Below, piece by piece: positions 1 through 9,068 of a DNA stretch of 64,000 bases. Every line of letters begins with the position of its first letter. The stretch's first letter is position 1. The position numbers and the translations under genes are program-made. Below the pieces are notes generated by a model. It did no database searches. It was given only the letters and a program-made list of their open reading frames with translations, and was not told the DNA's origin. Source of the DNA: Sulfurimonas sp. CG01_land_8_20_14_3_00_36_23 (lineage in GTDB: Bacteria; Campylobacterota; Campylobacteria; Campylobacterales; Sulfurimonadaceae); assembly GCA_002781365.1 (NCBI GenBank), contig PETN01000020.1, positions 79,448-143,447 on the forward strand, read 5' to 3'.

Positions 1-1
1 G

Positions 2-613
2 GGGTTTAAAAGAGCAAACATACCTTTTACATATCAGACGCTTCCTGCTGAGCGCTCTTTAAGAAATGTAAACTTTAGCATTGATGATGTCGAAGCAGGA
101 AGGATTTGGGACATTGCCAAAATCTACCCAAATCTAGTCCGAATCCCTGTTGCTATTCATAGTATCGATATTGTATTACTAATGAAAAAAGATCTTCATA
201 TTCATAAAACTTCAGATCTTGCATCATACAATGTTGGACTCATTAGGGGTGTTAAAATTGCAGAATCTATTGCTAACAAAGTGAAACCTCTCTCTGTAAC
301 CATAGCTACTTCTTACTTGATGCTTATAAAAATGCTCAACAATAATCGCATAGATGTTATTCTTGCAAGCAAAATAGCAGTGCTAACCATGTTAAGTGAA
401 ATAAAGGAAAATGGATTGATTATGACTTCTCAACCTCTTGTCACACTCCCTTTATACACATACCTCAATAAAAAGCATGAGGCACTAGTACCTAAATTAG
501 AGGCATCCTACAAATCAATGAATGAAGATGGCACAATTGAAAAACTGCATAAACTTTTTTTAAATAATTTTGAAAAAAACATTAGAGGTTCTGTGAGTAT
601 TATAAATGATTAA
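2..613 (+). CDS. Periplasmic substrate-binding protein, family 3 type (5' end outside window)
   Basis: The reading frame is open from base 2, so the gene begins before the window; the first internal ATG (182) is not the real start. About 203 residues remain. The segment reads like the second half of an amino-acid-type (SBP_bac_3) solute-binding protein: a hinge crossing followed by alternating strands and helices (the stretch VGLIRGVK and the later DVILASK) and a terminal helix. Its stop overlaps the start of the next gene by 8 bases. That gene encodes a membrane PAS/GGDEF/EAL protein, so this protein may feed a signal to it rather than serve transport; this is inference. The ligand is unknown. 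Confidence 0.6.
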   Translation, partial: GFKRANIPFTYQTLPAERSLRNVNFSIDDVEAGRIWDIAKIYPNLVRIPVAIHSIDIVLLMKKDLHIHKTSDLASYNVGLIRGVKIAESIANKVKPLSVTIATSYLMLIKMLNNNRIDVILASKIAVLTMLSEIKENGLIMTSQPLVTLPLYTYLNKKHEALVPKLEASYKSMNEDGTIEKLHKLFLNNFEKNIRGSVSIIND

Positions 614-1715
614 GAACTTTTTTTATAACTATTTTGTGAGCAGAAAAATATCGTTTAAATTGATGTTCCTTACAATCCTTTTTAGTGCATTTATAACACT
701 GTTTATTACAATGCTTCAACTCTATATGGACTATAGAAATGGTATTAAAGAGATTAACAATCAATTTTCTCTTGTAGAAAGCGGTTATAAAGCAAGTATT
801 GAACAGAGTGTTTGGGTTTTTGACAAAGAACAAGCACTCTTGCAACTTGATAGTATTTTAAATTTACCTGATATCGAATATGCAAAAATCAAGCTTTTAG
901 ACAGTAACTATTTGGAGCGTGGAAAAGAGACAAATAGCACCTTCGTAACAAAACAGATGATACTTACATACCTACACAATGCTAAGGAGATAACACTCGG
1001 TGAACTAGTTGTAGTTGCAGACTTAAGTAGACTTTACCAGCAACTCATCGATAAAACTATTGTCATACTCTTTTCCCAAGCAATTAAAACTTTTCTTACT
1101 TCGTTTTTTATTCTCTTTTTATTTCAAATATTGGTAACGCGCCACCTAGAGCAAATTGCAAGATTTACAAAAAAACTAAAAGTTGATACAAAACCCGAAC
1201 ACTTGAGCCTCAATAAACTAAGTTCAGATTCAACGCGTGATGAGCTAGACAATCTCACAGAAGCTATCAACGTTATGCAAGATGAGATATATAAATCCTT
1301 TTTAAATGTCTCTTCTGAGTTAAAAGCCAGAAAAATAGCTGAGCAATCTTTACTAGAGTACAAAAAAGCTTTTGATGAAAGTGCCTATGTCTCCAAAAGT
1401 GATATTTCTGGAAAAATTACTTATGTAAATGATGCCTTATGCCAGATTTCTGGATATACAAGAGAAGAACTGATTGGAAAATCACATAGTATTTTTAGAA
1501 GCAAAAGGACACCTACATCTCTATTTGACAATATGTGGGAAACTATAAAAAATAAAAAATCTTGGAAAGGAAACCTTGAAGATATTAAGAAGGATGGCAC
1601 CTCTTTTTATGTTTACTCGACTATCATCCCTATATTAGATAGCAATGGTGAGACTATAGAGTATATTGCTTCTCGTTACGATATTACAGAACTTGTAGAA
1701 AAAGAAAGACTTTAG
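606..1715 (+). CDS. Membrane sensor with PAS domain; N-terminal part of a frameshifted PAS-GGDEF-EAL protein
   Basis: The 369 residues comprise a membrane segment at about 18-38, a periplasmic stretch to about 150, a second membrane segment at about 155-178, a HAMP-like linker and a PAS domain at about 250-365 (YVNDALCQISGYTREELIG, ending YDITELVEKERL). It stops at TAG 1713-1715 exactly where PAS proteins of this type run on into a GGDEF domain. Shifting back one base at 1712 continues the reading as LEKHYETDMLTKLGNR, the normal entry to GGDEF. I therefore see one gene broken by loss of a single T in the run at 1711-1713, or an assembly error at that point. Confidence 0.75.
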   Translation: MIKNFFYNYFVSRKISFKLMFLTILFSAFITLFITMLQLYMDYRNGIKEINNQFSLVESGYKASIEQSVWVFDKEQALLQLDSILNLPDIEYAKIKLLDSNYLERGKETNSTFVTKQMILTYLHNAKEITLGELVVVADLSRLYQQLIDKTIVILFSQAIKTFLTSFFILFLFQILVTRHLEQIARFTKKLKVDTKPEHLSLNKLSSDSTRDELDNLTEAINVMQDEIYKSFLNVSSELKARKIAEQSLLEYKKAFDESAYVSKSDISGKITYVNDALCQISGYTREELIGKSHSIFRSKRTPTSLFDNMWETIKNKKSWKGNLEDIKKDGTSFYVYSTIIPILDSNGETIEYIASRYDITELVEKERL

Positions 1716-1735
1716 AAAAACATTATGAAACAGAT

Positions 1736-2953
1736 ATGCTTACAAAACTTGGCAATCGTTTCAAGCTTTTAAATGATATTCAAAGTAGTAATAAACCTGC
1801 GCTTGCAATTATAGATATTGACTCGTTTAAAGAGATTAACGATTTTTACGGACACGAGATAGGCGACAATGTTATAGTAGAATTCTCTAAAAGATTAGAT
1901 GATTTTATCAGTGACCAATTTACTGAAGTCTATAGACTTCAAGCAGACCAATTTGCATTTTTATACAGAGAGTGTTCTTCTAAGGAAAGCTTTGAAAGCA
2001 GGATACAAGAGCTGATAGTAGAGCTGACAAACAAACCCATATTTTTTGAACAGCATGAGATACTTCTTGGGGTTAGTGTAGGTATCTCTTTTGAGAAAAA
2101 AGAGCTCTTTATCAATGCAGATATTGCACTGAAGATGGCAAAACAATCAAAAAAGAATTATGTCACTTATACTAAAGATTTCAATATAGAACAAGAGTAT
2201 GAGAACAATTTAATATGGTCAAAAAAAATAAAAAAAGCTCTTGATGAAGATAGAATTGTTGCATTTTTTCAACCTATTTACAATAAACGGACCAAAAAAA
2301 TCGAGAAGTTTGAAGCATTAGTGCGTATGATAGAGCCAGACGAGGAGATAATCTCTCCATTTTTCTTTTTGGAAATCTCGAAAAAAGCAAAACTTTATCC
2401 AAAAATCACAATGCTTATGATTGATAAAGCAATTAAAGCTGCTTTATCGCACGACTATGCGATTTCATTAAATATTACAATAGAAGATATCTTAAATCAA
2501 GAGGTTAACAACTACCTTATACAAAGCATACAGGAAAGTGGAGTCGGTAAAAAAATAGTCATTGAACTTGTTGAATCAGAGGGGATAGAAAATTTCGAAG
2601 AAGTCTACTCCTTTATAAAACAAGTTAAACTTTTCGGTTGTAAATTAGCCATAGATGATTTTGGAACTGGATACTCAAATTTTGAGTATCTTTTAAAACT
2701 AGATATAGACTATATTAAGATTGATGGTTCACTTGTTAAAGAACTAGACAAAAATGAGCATATGCGTCTTATTGCAAAGACAATTGTTGCATTTGCAAAA
2801 ACAGCAAATATGAAAACTATCGCAGAGTTTGTATCACATAAAGAGATAATGGAGATTGTAGAAGAGATTGGGGTTGATTATATTCAGGGCTATTATATTG
2901 GTAAACCAGTGCCTTATGATGAAATTTCAAGTTTTAAAAACATCTCTCTATAA
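1736..2953 (+). CDS. Degenerate GGDEF plus EAL domain; C-terminal part of the frameshifted gene
   Basis: The coding continuation really starts at 1712 in this frame; ATG 1736 lies inside the GGDEF fold and has no visible ribosome binding site. The GGDEF domain (about residues 1-150) has IDIDSFKEIND but carries QADQF where GGDEF should be, so it is probably not a cyclase. The EAL domain (about 165-405) keeps FEALVRM, IELVESEG, DDFGTGYSN and IQGYYIGKP, so cyclic-di-GMP phosphodiesterase chemistry looks intact. Whether it is made depends on the frameshift upstream. It is followed by 169 bases without a gene before tRNA-Asn. Confidence 0.8.
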   Translation: MLTKLGNRFKLLNDIQSSNKPALAIIDIDSFKEINDFYGHEIGDNVIVEFSKRLDDFISDQFTEVYRLQADQFAFLYRECSSKESFESRIQELIVELTNKPIFFEQHEILLGVSVGISFEKKELFINADIALKMAKQSKKNYVTYTKDFNIEQEYENNLIWSKKIKKALDEDRIVAFFQPIYNKRTKKIEKFEALVRMIEPDEEIISPFFFLEISKKAKLYPKITMLMIDKAIKAALSHDYAISLNITIEDILNQEVNNYLIQSIQESGVGKKIVIELVESEGIENFEEVYSFIKQVKLFGCKLAIDDFGTGYSNFEYLLKLDIDYIKIDGSLVKELDKNEHMRLIAKTIVAFAKTANMKTIAEFVSHKEIMEIVEEIGVDYIQGYYIGKPVPYDEISSFKNISL

Positions 2954-3091
2954 AAAAGGTTTACTGGCATACTTAGATGCATTCATATTGATAAGTCAAA
3001 TGGATTGTTTTGAGATAAGTGTGTATAAATAAAAGTAATAGGGATTAGTGTTTTAGCTACTCTATAGCTACCGTGAGACAAGAAGGCTTGA

Positions 3092-3113
3092 AAAGTCCCT
3101 AAAACAGGGCTTT
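3092..3113. terminator. Weak hairpin between the EAL gene and tRNA-Asn
   Basis: AAAGTCCCT (3092-3100) and AGGGCTTT (3106-3113) can pair around a 5-base loop with one bulged T. It lies between the plus-strand EAL gene and the minus-strand tRNA and could end either transcript. No long T tract follows. Nothing else is visible in 2954-3122. Confidence 0.3.
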
Positions 3114-3122
3114 AAAAGTTTA

Positions 3123-3197
3123 TGGCTCCGAATACTGGATTCGAACCAGTGACCAAGTGATTAACAGTCACCTACTCTACCGCTGAGCTAATTCGGA
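3123..3197 (-). tRNA. tRNA-Asn (anticodon GTT)
   Basis: On the minus strand the cloverleaf starts TCCGAAT (3197-3191), which pairs fully with ATTCGGA at the 3' end. The anticodon loop is CTGTTAA with anticodon GTT, and a GGTTCGAATCC T arm follows. The CCA end is encoded (plus-strand TGG 3123-3125). Length is 75 bases including CCA. It has its own promoter just upstream. Confidence 0.95.
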
Positions 3198-3215
3198 ATG
3201 TTTAATTGAGCCGAA

Positions 3216-3244
3216 ATTATACTTTATGAACCTTCAAAAGTCAA
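3216..3244 (-). promoter_or_regulatory. Sigma-70 promoter of tRNA-Asn
   Basis: Read on the minus strand, TTGACT (3244-3239) and TATAAT (3221-3216) are separated by exactly 17 bases, and the tRNA begins 18 bases after the -10 box. A well-formed -35 box is unusual in Campylobacterota but fits a strong stable-RNA promoter. Confidence 0.75.
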
Positions 3245-3256
3245 GGGAAATTCGCA

Positions 3257-4186
3257 CTAAGAACGTTTTCTTTTGACATTGGCATGTGGAATTAAAAATT
3301 CTAGATTTCCGAGCACTTTTTTTTCTATTTTTGCCTCTTCTATAAGCTCGAAAAGTCTTTTTTTACTTGGCTCATCAAAAAGGAGATTTATATCATCCAT
3401 AGTAAGCGGTCGTTTATCTAAGGTGTTGAGTATCTCCTCTTTAGAGTACTCTGCATTATTCGGTTCCGCATGGACTCTAGAAGCTATATGGATAGGCAAA
3501 GAGTTATCAAACAGTAAAGATATTTCATGTAACTCTTTGTAACTTATACCCATCACAGGATATGCAGGAGGTCTGTCTATCGTTCCTAAGTCAACTCGTG
3601 TACAATCAAGTGTCAAAAGTACTTCATTAAGCTTTTGTACCTCTTCTGGTGTGTCGTTGAGTCCATGTACAAAAAGTATCTCTATAAAAAGTTTGCCTTT
3701 ATAGAGTTTAGAGAATTTTTGAACACTTTGTACAACATTTTCTATTTTTATACTTGCATGTGGTCTATCTATCTTTTTAAAAATATCTCCACTTATAGCA
3801 TCGAGGGAAAGTTTTACCTGATTTAGTTTGAGAAGGGTATTGAAGATTTTTTCATCTACTAAAGTTGCACTGTTTGTAAGAATGAGGGTTTGTGTGTTTT
3901 TTTTGATTTTATCTATCTCATCTATGAGTTCACTCAGGTGAGGGTAGAGCGTTGGCTCACCATTGGCTGTAAGTGTGAGCACATCAATATTTGTATTTAA
4001 GTGCTTTTTTAACTCTTGGATAATCGCATCCACTTTGACAACTTCACTCTGAATATCGACTGTGTGTGCAGGTGCAAGTTCACAATAAAGGCAGTCAAAG
4101 TTACATTGTTTTGTGGATGGAGAGAGATCAATCCCTAGCGAAGTGCCAAATCTACGAGAATTTATAGGTCCGAATATTATATTCAT
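3257..4186 (-). CDS. Radical SAM protein (COG0731-like Fe-S oxidoreductase)
   Basis: The 309-residue protein has C28-x3-C32-x2-C35 (CNFDCLYC), the radical SAM cluster motif that binds a 4Fe-4S cluster and S-adenosylmethionine. The glycine-rich element appears as TANGEPTL near residue 90. It resembles the wyosine-synthase-like COG0731 group of uncharacterised bacterial enzymes; the substrate is unknown. A copy of the GCATGTGGA repeat (3279-3291) lies inside its 3' end and is read as Ile-Pro-His-Ala-Asn. It lies downstream of hemE on the same strand, but the paired-repeat hairpin at 4216-4244 separates the two genes. Family assignment is firm and function is not. Confidence 0.85.
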   Translation of the reverse strand: MNIIFGPINSRRFGTSLGIDLSPSTKQCNFDCLYCELAPAHTVDIQSEVVKVDAIIQELKKHLNTNIDVLTLTANGEPTLYPHLSELIDEIDKIKKNTQTLILTNSATLVDEKIFNTLLKLNQVKLSLDAISGDIFKKIDRPHASIKIENVVQSVQKFSKLYKGKLFIEILFVHGLNDTPEEVQKLNEVLLTLDCTRVDLGTIDRPPAYPVMGISYKELHEISLLFDNSLPIHIASRVHAEPNNAEYSKEEILNTLDKRPLTMDDINLLFDEPSKKRLFELIEEAKIEKKVLGNLEFLIPHANVKRKRS

Positions 4187-4193
4187 TTAGAAG

Positions 4194-4206
4194 TTCCACA
4201 TGCTAA
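4194..4206 (-). repeat. Intergenic copy of the GCATGTGGA repeat (TTCCACATGCTAA)
   Basis: A single copy lies between the start of the radical SAM gene and the hairpin formed by the next two copies. It differs from the consensus by one base (A for G in the TTGG part). With 4216 and 4232 it makes three copies in 51 bases. Confidence 0.8.
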
Positions 4207-4215
4207 GAAAGATAA

Positions 4216-4244
4216 TTCCACATGCCAAAGATTGGCATGTGGAA
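4216..4244 (-). terminator. Inverted pair of the GCATGTGGA repeat forming a 13-bp hairpin after hemE
   Basis: TTCCACATGCCAA (4216-4228) and TTGGCATGTGGAA (4232-4244) are exact reverse complements separated by AGA. The hairpin lies 12 bases beyond the hemE stop and upstream of the radical SAM gene; on the minus strand it is followed by the T-rich TTATCTTTCTTA. It looks like a factor-independent terminator built from two copies of the dispersed repeat. Confidence 0.65.
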
Positions 4245-4255
4245 ATGATTGAAGA

Positions 4256-5290
4256 TTAGATTTTTTTGCTTACTCTGTGACACTCATGTATAAAGTGTTT
4301 TGCATTTTCAACTGGTACGTCAGGAAGGATTCCATGCCCTAGATTGAAGATATGGCGTTTACCTTCCATCGTCTTTTGAATCTCTTCTACAGACTCTGTT
4401 GTAGCCTCTTTAGAGTAGAGTCTACATGGTTCCATATTTCCTTGAAGAACATATTTCTCTCCAAGTTTCTCTTTCGCAAGTGCCATAGGCGTAGACCAAT
4501 CCACACCAAAGACATCAAAATTTCCATACACTTTATCTAAAAATGCAGGTATCCCTTTTGGAAACATGATAATAGGAATATGTGGATATTTTGCTTTAAG
4601 ATAATCAGCAATTTCAACCATATATTTCCAAGAAAATTCATCATATTTTTCTGTTTCAATCGCCGCTGCCCATGAATCAAAGATTTGAACAACATCGATT
4701 CCAGCTTCAATCTGTTTTTCCATATAGAGTTTTACAACTTCTGTGACTTTGGCAAGAATTTTGTGTAAAAGAGCAGGGTTAGAGTACATCATCTTTTTAC
4801 AGATATTGTACGTTTTTGTACCTTCCCCTTCTATCATATAGGTTGCGAGAGTCCATGGAGCACCCGTAAAACCTATAAGAGCTTTGTCATCTGCAAGTTG
4901 TTCTTTGATAAGTTTGATGGTATCGTAAACATAAGTAAGTTTACTCGCCGCTTCATCTCCGCCAAGAAGTCTCTCTATGTCAGCTTCACAAGTGATAGGG
5001 TCGCTAAACTTAGGACCTTCCCCTTTAACAAACGACAAATCCATTCCCATTTCATCAGGGATAACTAAGATGTCACTAAAGAGTATAGCTGCATCTACAC
5101 CAACAATATCTACTGGCTGAAGTGTTACAGCACAAGCCTTTTTAGGGTCATGACAAAGGTTGAGGAAATTCCCAGCCTCCGCACGAACTGCCATATACTC
5201 TGGGAGATAACGACCCGCTTGTCTCATCATCCATACGGGAGTATATGGAGTCTCTTTGCCGAAGCAAGCATCTACAAATATTTTACTCAT
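4256..5290 (-). CDS. hemE: Uroporphyrinogen decarboxylase
   Basis: HemE converts uroporphyrinogen III to coproporphyrinogen III in cytoplasmic haem synthesis, removing four carboxyl groups without a cofactor. The family signature [10 protein letters not shown] is near residue 23, and length (344) is normal. Later conserved blocks include GFTGAPWTL and [10 protein letters not shown] near the C-terminus. The start ATG shares a base with the stop of the preceding gene (TAATG), suggesting translational coupling with the YqhA-type gene. The transcript probably ends at the 4216-4244 hairpin. Identification is secure. Confidence 0.97.
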   Translation of the reverse strand: MSKIFVDACFGKETPYTPVWMMRQAGRYLPEYMAVRAEAGNFLNLCHDPKKACAVTLQPVDIVGVDAAILFSDILVIPDEMGMDLSFVKGEGPKFSDPITCEADIERLLGGDEAASKLTYVYDTIKLIKEQLADDKALIGFTGAPWTLATYMIEGEGTKTYNICKKMMYSNPALLHKILAKVTEVVKLYMEKQIEAGIDVVQIFDSWAAAIETEKYDEFSWKYMVEIADYLKAKYPHIPIIMFPKGIPAFLDKVYGNFDVFGVDWSTPMALAKEKLGEKYVLQGNMEPCRLYSKEATTESVEEIQKTMEGKRHIFNLGHGILPDVPVENAKHFIHECHRVSKKI

Positions 5291-5805
5291 TAATGTTTTC
5301 CTACCTTTCCTAAAAAATATAAACCGACTGAAACAGCAGTTATTGATAACGCAAGATAGAGTAAATCTAGTGCGCCATCATAGCTTGAGTGTCCAACTTT
5401 TTGAAAAAAGCCAACAACTAAAACCATTACGATTACTTTAGATATTTTATCTTTTAATTGATCGAGTGAACTAATCGCTAAAAGCTGATTTGGATTTCCC
5501 TTTTCATCTTTAGCCACATCAATTTCTGAGATGAAAAGCTCATAAAGTCCAAAAGAGAAAAGTAACATCACTACACCGATTAAGTATAAGTCCACTGCAC
5601 CTATAATGCCACCAACTATATCTTCATGAAAATTTTCTGGATGTGCTCCTGTAAAATAAGTAGTAAGAACAAATTTTGCAGTATTGAAAATATCAACACT
5701 TGCAACTGCAAATAAAAGAACTGCACCTATTAGACCAAAGACAACAGCCAAAATTATGATAAATCTAGAACTCCATAAGCCACTCTCAAACACTTTCTCA
5801 ATCAT
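5290..5805 (-). CDS. YqhA/UPF0114-family inner membrane protein
   Basis: The 171-residue protein has four likely membrane segments near 14-36, 64-92, 120-137 and 145-166, and the stretch FGLYELFIS typical of the UPF0114 (YqhA) family. The role of the family is not known. The gene overlaps asd by 8 bases upstream and hemE by 1 base downstream, so asd, this gene and hemE read as one operon; the metabolic link between them is not obvious. Confidence 0.8.
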   Translation of the reverse strand: MIEKVFESGLWSSRFIIILAVVFGLIGAVLLFAVASVDIFNTAKFVLTTYFTGAHPENFHEDIVGGIIGAVDLYLIGVVMLLFSFGLYELFISEIDVAKDEKGNPNQLLAISSLDQLKDKISKVIVMVLVVGFFQKVGHSSYDGALDLLYLALSITAVSVGLYFLGKVGKH

Positions 5806-6838
5806 TTATTTCTCCTTGCATTTCTACCCATTTTTGGGCTATACGAACAGCATTTGTTGCAGCTCCAACTCTTAGATTGTCAGCAACAACAAAAAGGTGT
5901 AGTATGTTCTTTCTGTAGTTATCTACTCTGATACGACCAACAAATGTTTCATTTAAACCCATACAAAGTGAAGGCATAGGGTATAAACTCTCTTGTGGCT
6001 TGTCAAGAATAATGATGTTTGGCGCTTTACTTAGTATCTCTCTTGCTTCCTTCGCATTTACATCTTTATCAAAAGTAAGCGTAAGTGCTTCTGCATGACC
6101 TCGAAGTGTTGGAACACGAACACAAGTCGCACTAAGTTCTATGTTTTTGTGCATGATTTTAGTTGTCTCATTCACCATTTTCATCTCTTCTTTTGTGTAT
6201 CCATTCTCTTCAAATACATCAATCTGAGGAATGACGTTAAGAGCGATTTGGTGTGCAAAAGATTTATGCTCGCACTCGTCAAGTTTAAAAGCAAAGAAGG
6301 ATTGCATTTGCGTTACTAACTCTTCCATCGCAGTTTTTCCAGCACCTGATGTCGCTTGATATGTGCTTACATCTACTCTTTGAAGACCATACACGTCATT
6401 GAGAGGTTTAAGTGTCTGAACCATTTGAATAGTTGAACAATTTGGATTTGCAATAATACCCGTGTTTGTCCATTGTGCAATATCTTCTGGATTTACTTCA
6501 GGAACAACTAAAGGAGTGTTTTTGTCCATTCTAAAGTGTGAAGTGTTATCTATCACAACAGCACCAGCTTCTACCGCCGCATGTGCAAATTGAGCACTTA
6601 CGCTTCCGCCTGCACTAAAAAGAGCAATTTCTATATTCTCTTCTTGAAATATTGTATTTGTAAGTTCTTGTATAGGAACACTTCTACCTTTAAAATCTAC
6701 ACTTTTACCTACACTTCTTTGACTCGCAAGGGGAACAAGCTTATTCAGAGGAAAGTTTAACTCTTCTAAAATCGCTAATATCTCTTCTCCAACCGCTCCA
6801 TTGGCTCCAACTACTGCTACATTATATTTTCTTGACAC
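5798..6838 (-). CDS. asd: Aspartate-semialdehyde dehydrogenase
   Basis: Asd reduces aspartyl phosphate to aspartate semialdehyde with NADPH, the branch point to lysine/diaminopimelate, threonine and methionine. The 346-residue protein opens with the nucleotide-binding GANGAVG (11-17) and carries the catalytic cysteine C134 in NPNCSTIQ. A second conserved block, RVPTLRGHAEA, contains the substrate-binding residues of the family. Its 3' end overlaps the YqhA-type gene. It begins 9 bases after the FlgR-like regulator, so the two may be co-transcribed. Confidence 0.97.
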   Translation of the reverse strand: MSRKYNVAVVGANGAVGEEILAILEELNFPLNKLVPLASQRSVGKSVDFKGRSVPIQELTNTIFQEENIEIALFSAGGSVSAQFAHAAVEAGAVVIDNTSHFRMDKNTPLVVPEVNPEDIAQWTNTGIIANPNCSTIQMVQTLKPLNDVYGLQRVDVSTYQATSGAGKTAMEELVTQMQSFFAFKLDECEHKSFAHQIALNVIPQIDVFEENGYTKEEMKMVNETTKIMHKNIELSATCVRVPTLRGHAEALTLTFDKDVNAKEAREILSKAPNIIILDKPQESLYPMPSLCMGLNETFVGRIRVDNYRKNILHLFVVADNLRVGAATNAVRIAQKWVEMQGEIND

Positions 6839-6847
6839 TTCTTTTCC

Positions 6848-8143
6848 TTATAATTTATATGTTTGTATTTTTTTGTTTAAAGCTAATTTACTCATACCTA
6901 AGATTTGAGATACCTTCTCTAAATCACCATTCTCTGAATTTAAAACTTCAGAAATAAGCTCTTTTTCCATCACTTCAATACTTTTAGACTCTTTAAGACC
7001 ACGAGACTCTAAAAAGAGTGCTTCTGGCGTTATCTCATCACCATCACTTAGTATCGTAGCTCGCTCTACAACAGAGATGAGTTCTCTAATGTTTCCTGGC
7101 CATCCATACGATAAAAGTTGTTCTTTTGCAGCATCTGAAAAACTTTTTTGAGTAAAATCATACTTCTTACAATTTTGTTCCAGAATTTTATCCGCAATTT
7201 GCAAAATTTCATCTTTCCTTTCACATAAAGGTGGAATATTTAATGGAATTGTATTTAAACGATAGTATAAATCTTCTCTAAATTCACCATTTTTTATTTT
7301 ATCTTGCAGATTTGCATTGGTTGCTGAGATAACTCGAATATCTATCTTCGTACTTTTGGATGAGCCTAATCTTCTTACTTCCTTCTCTTGGAGTGCACGA
7401 AGTAGTTTTGCTTGAACACCATAGGGCATTTCCCCAATTTCATCTAAAAAGAGTGTGCCTCCATTTGCTAACTCAAACTGACCAGCTTTGGCTTCACTCG
7501 CATCTGTAAAAGCACCTTTTTCAAAACCAAAGAGTTCACTCTCTATAAGATTATCAGGGATAGCCGCCATATTGATAGCAATAAAGGGTTTTTTTACTCT
7601 TGGTGAATTTTCATGAATATAAGTCGCAAAGACCTCTTTTCCAACACCGCTTTGCCCTAAGAGCAAGATGCTTGCATCTGTTTTTGCAGCTTTATTTGCA
7701 ATATGGAGAACGGATTCAAGAGCTTTAGAAGTTCCAAAAAAGCCATTTGCAGAGTTTTTTTCAGTAGATTTAGAAGAAATTTTCTTTTTTGCTTTTTGAA
7801 CTTCATTTTCTCTTTTAATGGCAAGAACTAAAGTGTCTATATCAAAAGGTTTGAGCAGAAAATCTTTTACACCAAGGTGAATAGAGTCGATGGCTCTTTG
7901 AAGAGTTGCATTCCCTGTCATGATGATGACTTCATATTTTCCATTTAAAGTTTTTACAAACTCAATACCATCCATTCCAGGCATATTAATATCTGTAATA
8001 ATCAGGTCAAAAGTCTCATCTAAAGCTTTTAGAGCATCTTTGGCATTTTTAAATGTTTTGATTTCAAACTCTTGAAAATCGCTCATAGCAATTTCAAGAG
8101 ATTTTCTCATGTTGATATCATCTTCTACTATTGCTATTTTCAC
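6848..8143 (-). CDS. flgR: Sigma-54-dependent response regulator, FlgR-like
   Basis: An NtrC-family activator of 431 residues. The receiver is at 1-115 with acidic residues E7/D8 and phospho-acceptor D51. The AAA+ domain has Walker A GQSGVGKE (163-170), the sigma-54 contact GAFTDA (210-215) and Walker B TLFLDEIGEM. A Fis-type helix-turn-helix lies at the C-terminus (about 395-431). In Campylobacterota this architecture next to flagellar genes is typical of FlgR, which switches on middle flagellar genes after phosphorylation by FlgS. Helicobacter pylori FlgR lacks the DNA-binding domain; this one keeps it. No flgS is in the window. The name rests on architecture and context. Confidence 0.75.
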   Translation of the reverse strand: MKIAIVEDDINMRKSLEIAMSDFQEFEIKTFKNAKDALKALDETFDLIITDINMPGMDGIEFVKTLNGKYEVIIMTGNATLQRAIDSIHLGVKDFLLKPFDIDTLVLAIKRENEVQKAKKKISSKSTEKNSANGFFGTSKALESVLHIANKAAKTDASILLLGQSGVGKEVFATYIHENSPRVKKPFIAINMAAIPDNLIESELFGFEKGAFTDASEAKAGQFELANGGTLFLDEIGEMPYGVQAKLLRALQEKEVRRLGSSKSTKIDIRVISATNANLQDKIKNGEFREDLYYRLNTIPLNIPPLCERKDEILQIADKILEQNCKKYDFTQKSFSDAAKEQLLSYGWPGNIRELISVVERATILSDGDEITPEALFLESRGLKESKSIEVMEKELISEVLNSENGDLEKVSQILGMSKLALNKKIQTYKL

Positions 8144-8153
8144 TTAAAAACCC

Positions 8154-8570
8154 TTATTTTAAAGGGGCAATTCTAACTGAATTATCATTAAAGTCGACTT
8201 TGAAGCATGTTGTTTGTAGTGTTAGAATGGTAGTGGAACTATTTTGAAGATTTTCAGTTCGCTCGTTATGCTCTACATGAAGTCCGAGTTTGTGAATAGC
8301 ATCTATAAATTCATCTGAATTTTCGGCAATAATTTTTTTTAAATCGTTTGCACCGTCGTTTTCCAAAATAAGTTCTGTTTGAGGCTCTCCAACGCATTTT
8401 TGCATTGCTTTTGCAATCTGGAGTGTTTCATTGTAGAGGGTCGCATCTTTTACCACATAGCGGTAAGAGATGAGATACTCGTCAGCTTTTAATGTTTGAG
8501 AGCTAAAGAGAAGAGAGATTACTGTGCAAATTGAGAGTGAGAAATTAAGATTTCCATCTCTACTTCGCAT
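8154..8570 (-). CDS. Small secreted protein next to flgP, possibly FlgQ-like
   Basis: The 138 residues include a charged N-terminus and a hydrophobic signal segment ending LKADEY, then a mature part of about 108 residues with two cysteines and no family I recognise. The start at 8570 lies 52 bases inside the flgP reading frame. In Campylobacter jejuni a motility gene, flgQ, directly follows flgP, so position suggests an equivalent, but I see no sequence proof. The next gene downstream is the FlgR-like activator, 10 bases away. Confidence 0.55.
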   Translation of the reverse strand: MRSRDGNLNFSLSICTVISLLFSSQTLKADEYLISYRYVVKDATLYNETLQIAKAMQKCVGEPQTELILENDGANDLKKIIAENSDEFIDAIHKLGLHVEHNERTENLQNSSTTILTLQTTCFKVDFNDNSVRIAPLK

Positions 8571-9013
8571 AGACCCTCTTTAAATGTAGTTTCAACAACA
8601 TTTGCATTTCTAACCATTGCATTTACAGACGTACGCACTGTTGAACGTTTAACCATCATGTTCTTGATTAAGTCTTGCCCATCAATACGAACACCTTTTA
8701 CTTTTTCAGCTATAAGTCTATAAGCATCAGCAACAGCAGCTCTTTTAGCAAGTGCATAGGCTTGAGCAGGAGAGGATGTATCCATTGGAGCTACACCTTG
8801 ACCAGTTACATTGATGAGTATATCTTTTTCTGCTGATAAAACTTGCTCAGAATCAGCTTGCTCTTGCATTGGGGCAACTTTAGTGCACTCTGGACATACA
8901 ACAGTTATGTTTTTAGTTGGTTCACTTAGTCCAGTATTCTCAGCTTGAACAATATCATCAGCCATTAAAGAAGAAGCACTTAGAAGTGCTGCTAAAAGCA
9001 GAGAGTATTTCAT
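8519..9013 (-). CDS. flgP: FlgP-like (LPP20-domain) flagellar envelope protein
   Basis: The 164-residue protein has a signal peptide cleaved about ASSLMA-DD and an LPP20/FlgP-type domain (about 85-164) with AYALAKRAAVADAYRLI and the family-like end EVEMEILIS. FlgP proteins form the large basal disk around the flagellar motor in Campylobacter and an outer-membrane ring in Vibrio. Unlike the classic lipoprotein form I see no lipobox cysteine at the cleavage site. A sigma-54-type promoter lies upstream at 9069-9088 and a FlgR-like activator downstream, which fits flagellar control. Confidence 0.6.
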   Translation of the reverse strand: MKYSLLLAALLSASSLMADDIVQAENTGLSEPTKNITVVCPECTKVAPMQEQADSEQVLSAEKDILINVTGQGVAPMDTSSPAQAYALAKRAAVADAYRLIAEKVKGVRIDGQDLIKNMMVKRSTVRTSVNAMVRNANVVETTFKEGLCEVEMEILISHSQFAQ

Positions 9014-9031
9014 ATTTTATCCCTTTGATAA

Positions 9032-9049
9032 GACACTTTTTAAAGTGTC
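9032..9049. terminator. Short inverted repeat between gyrA and flgP
   Basis: GACACTTT (9032-9039) and AAAGTGTC (9042-9049) are perfect complements separated by TT. It could end the gyrA transcript, or act as an operator in the flgP leader, since it lies between the sigma-54-type site and the flgP start. No T tract is obvious. Confidence 0.35.
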
Positions 9050-9068
9050 ATGATTTAATTATTGATAC

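Noticed and set aside
1704..1736. Programmed ribosomal frameshift joining the PAS and GGDEF-EAL frames
   Set aside because: The join needs a -1 shift at CTT TAG, but the site has no X XXY YYZ slippery heptamer and re-pairing of CTT with ACT would be poor. A lost T or sequence error is simpler.
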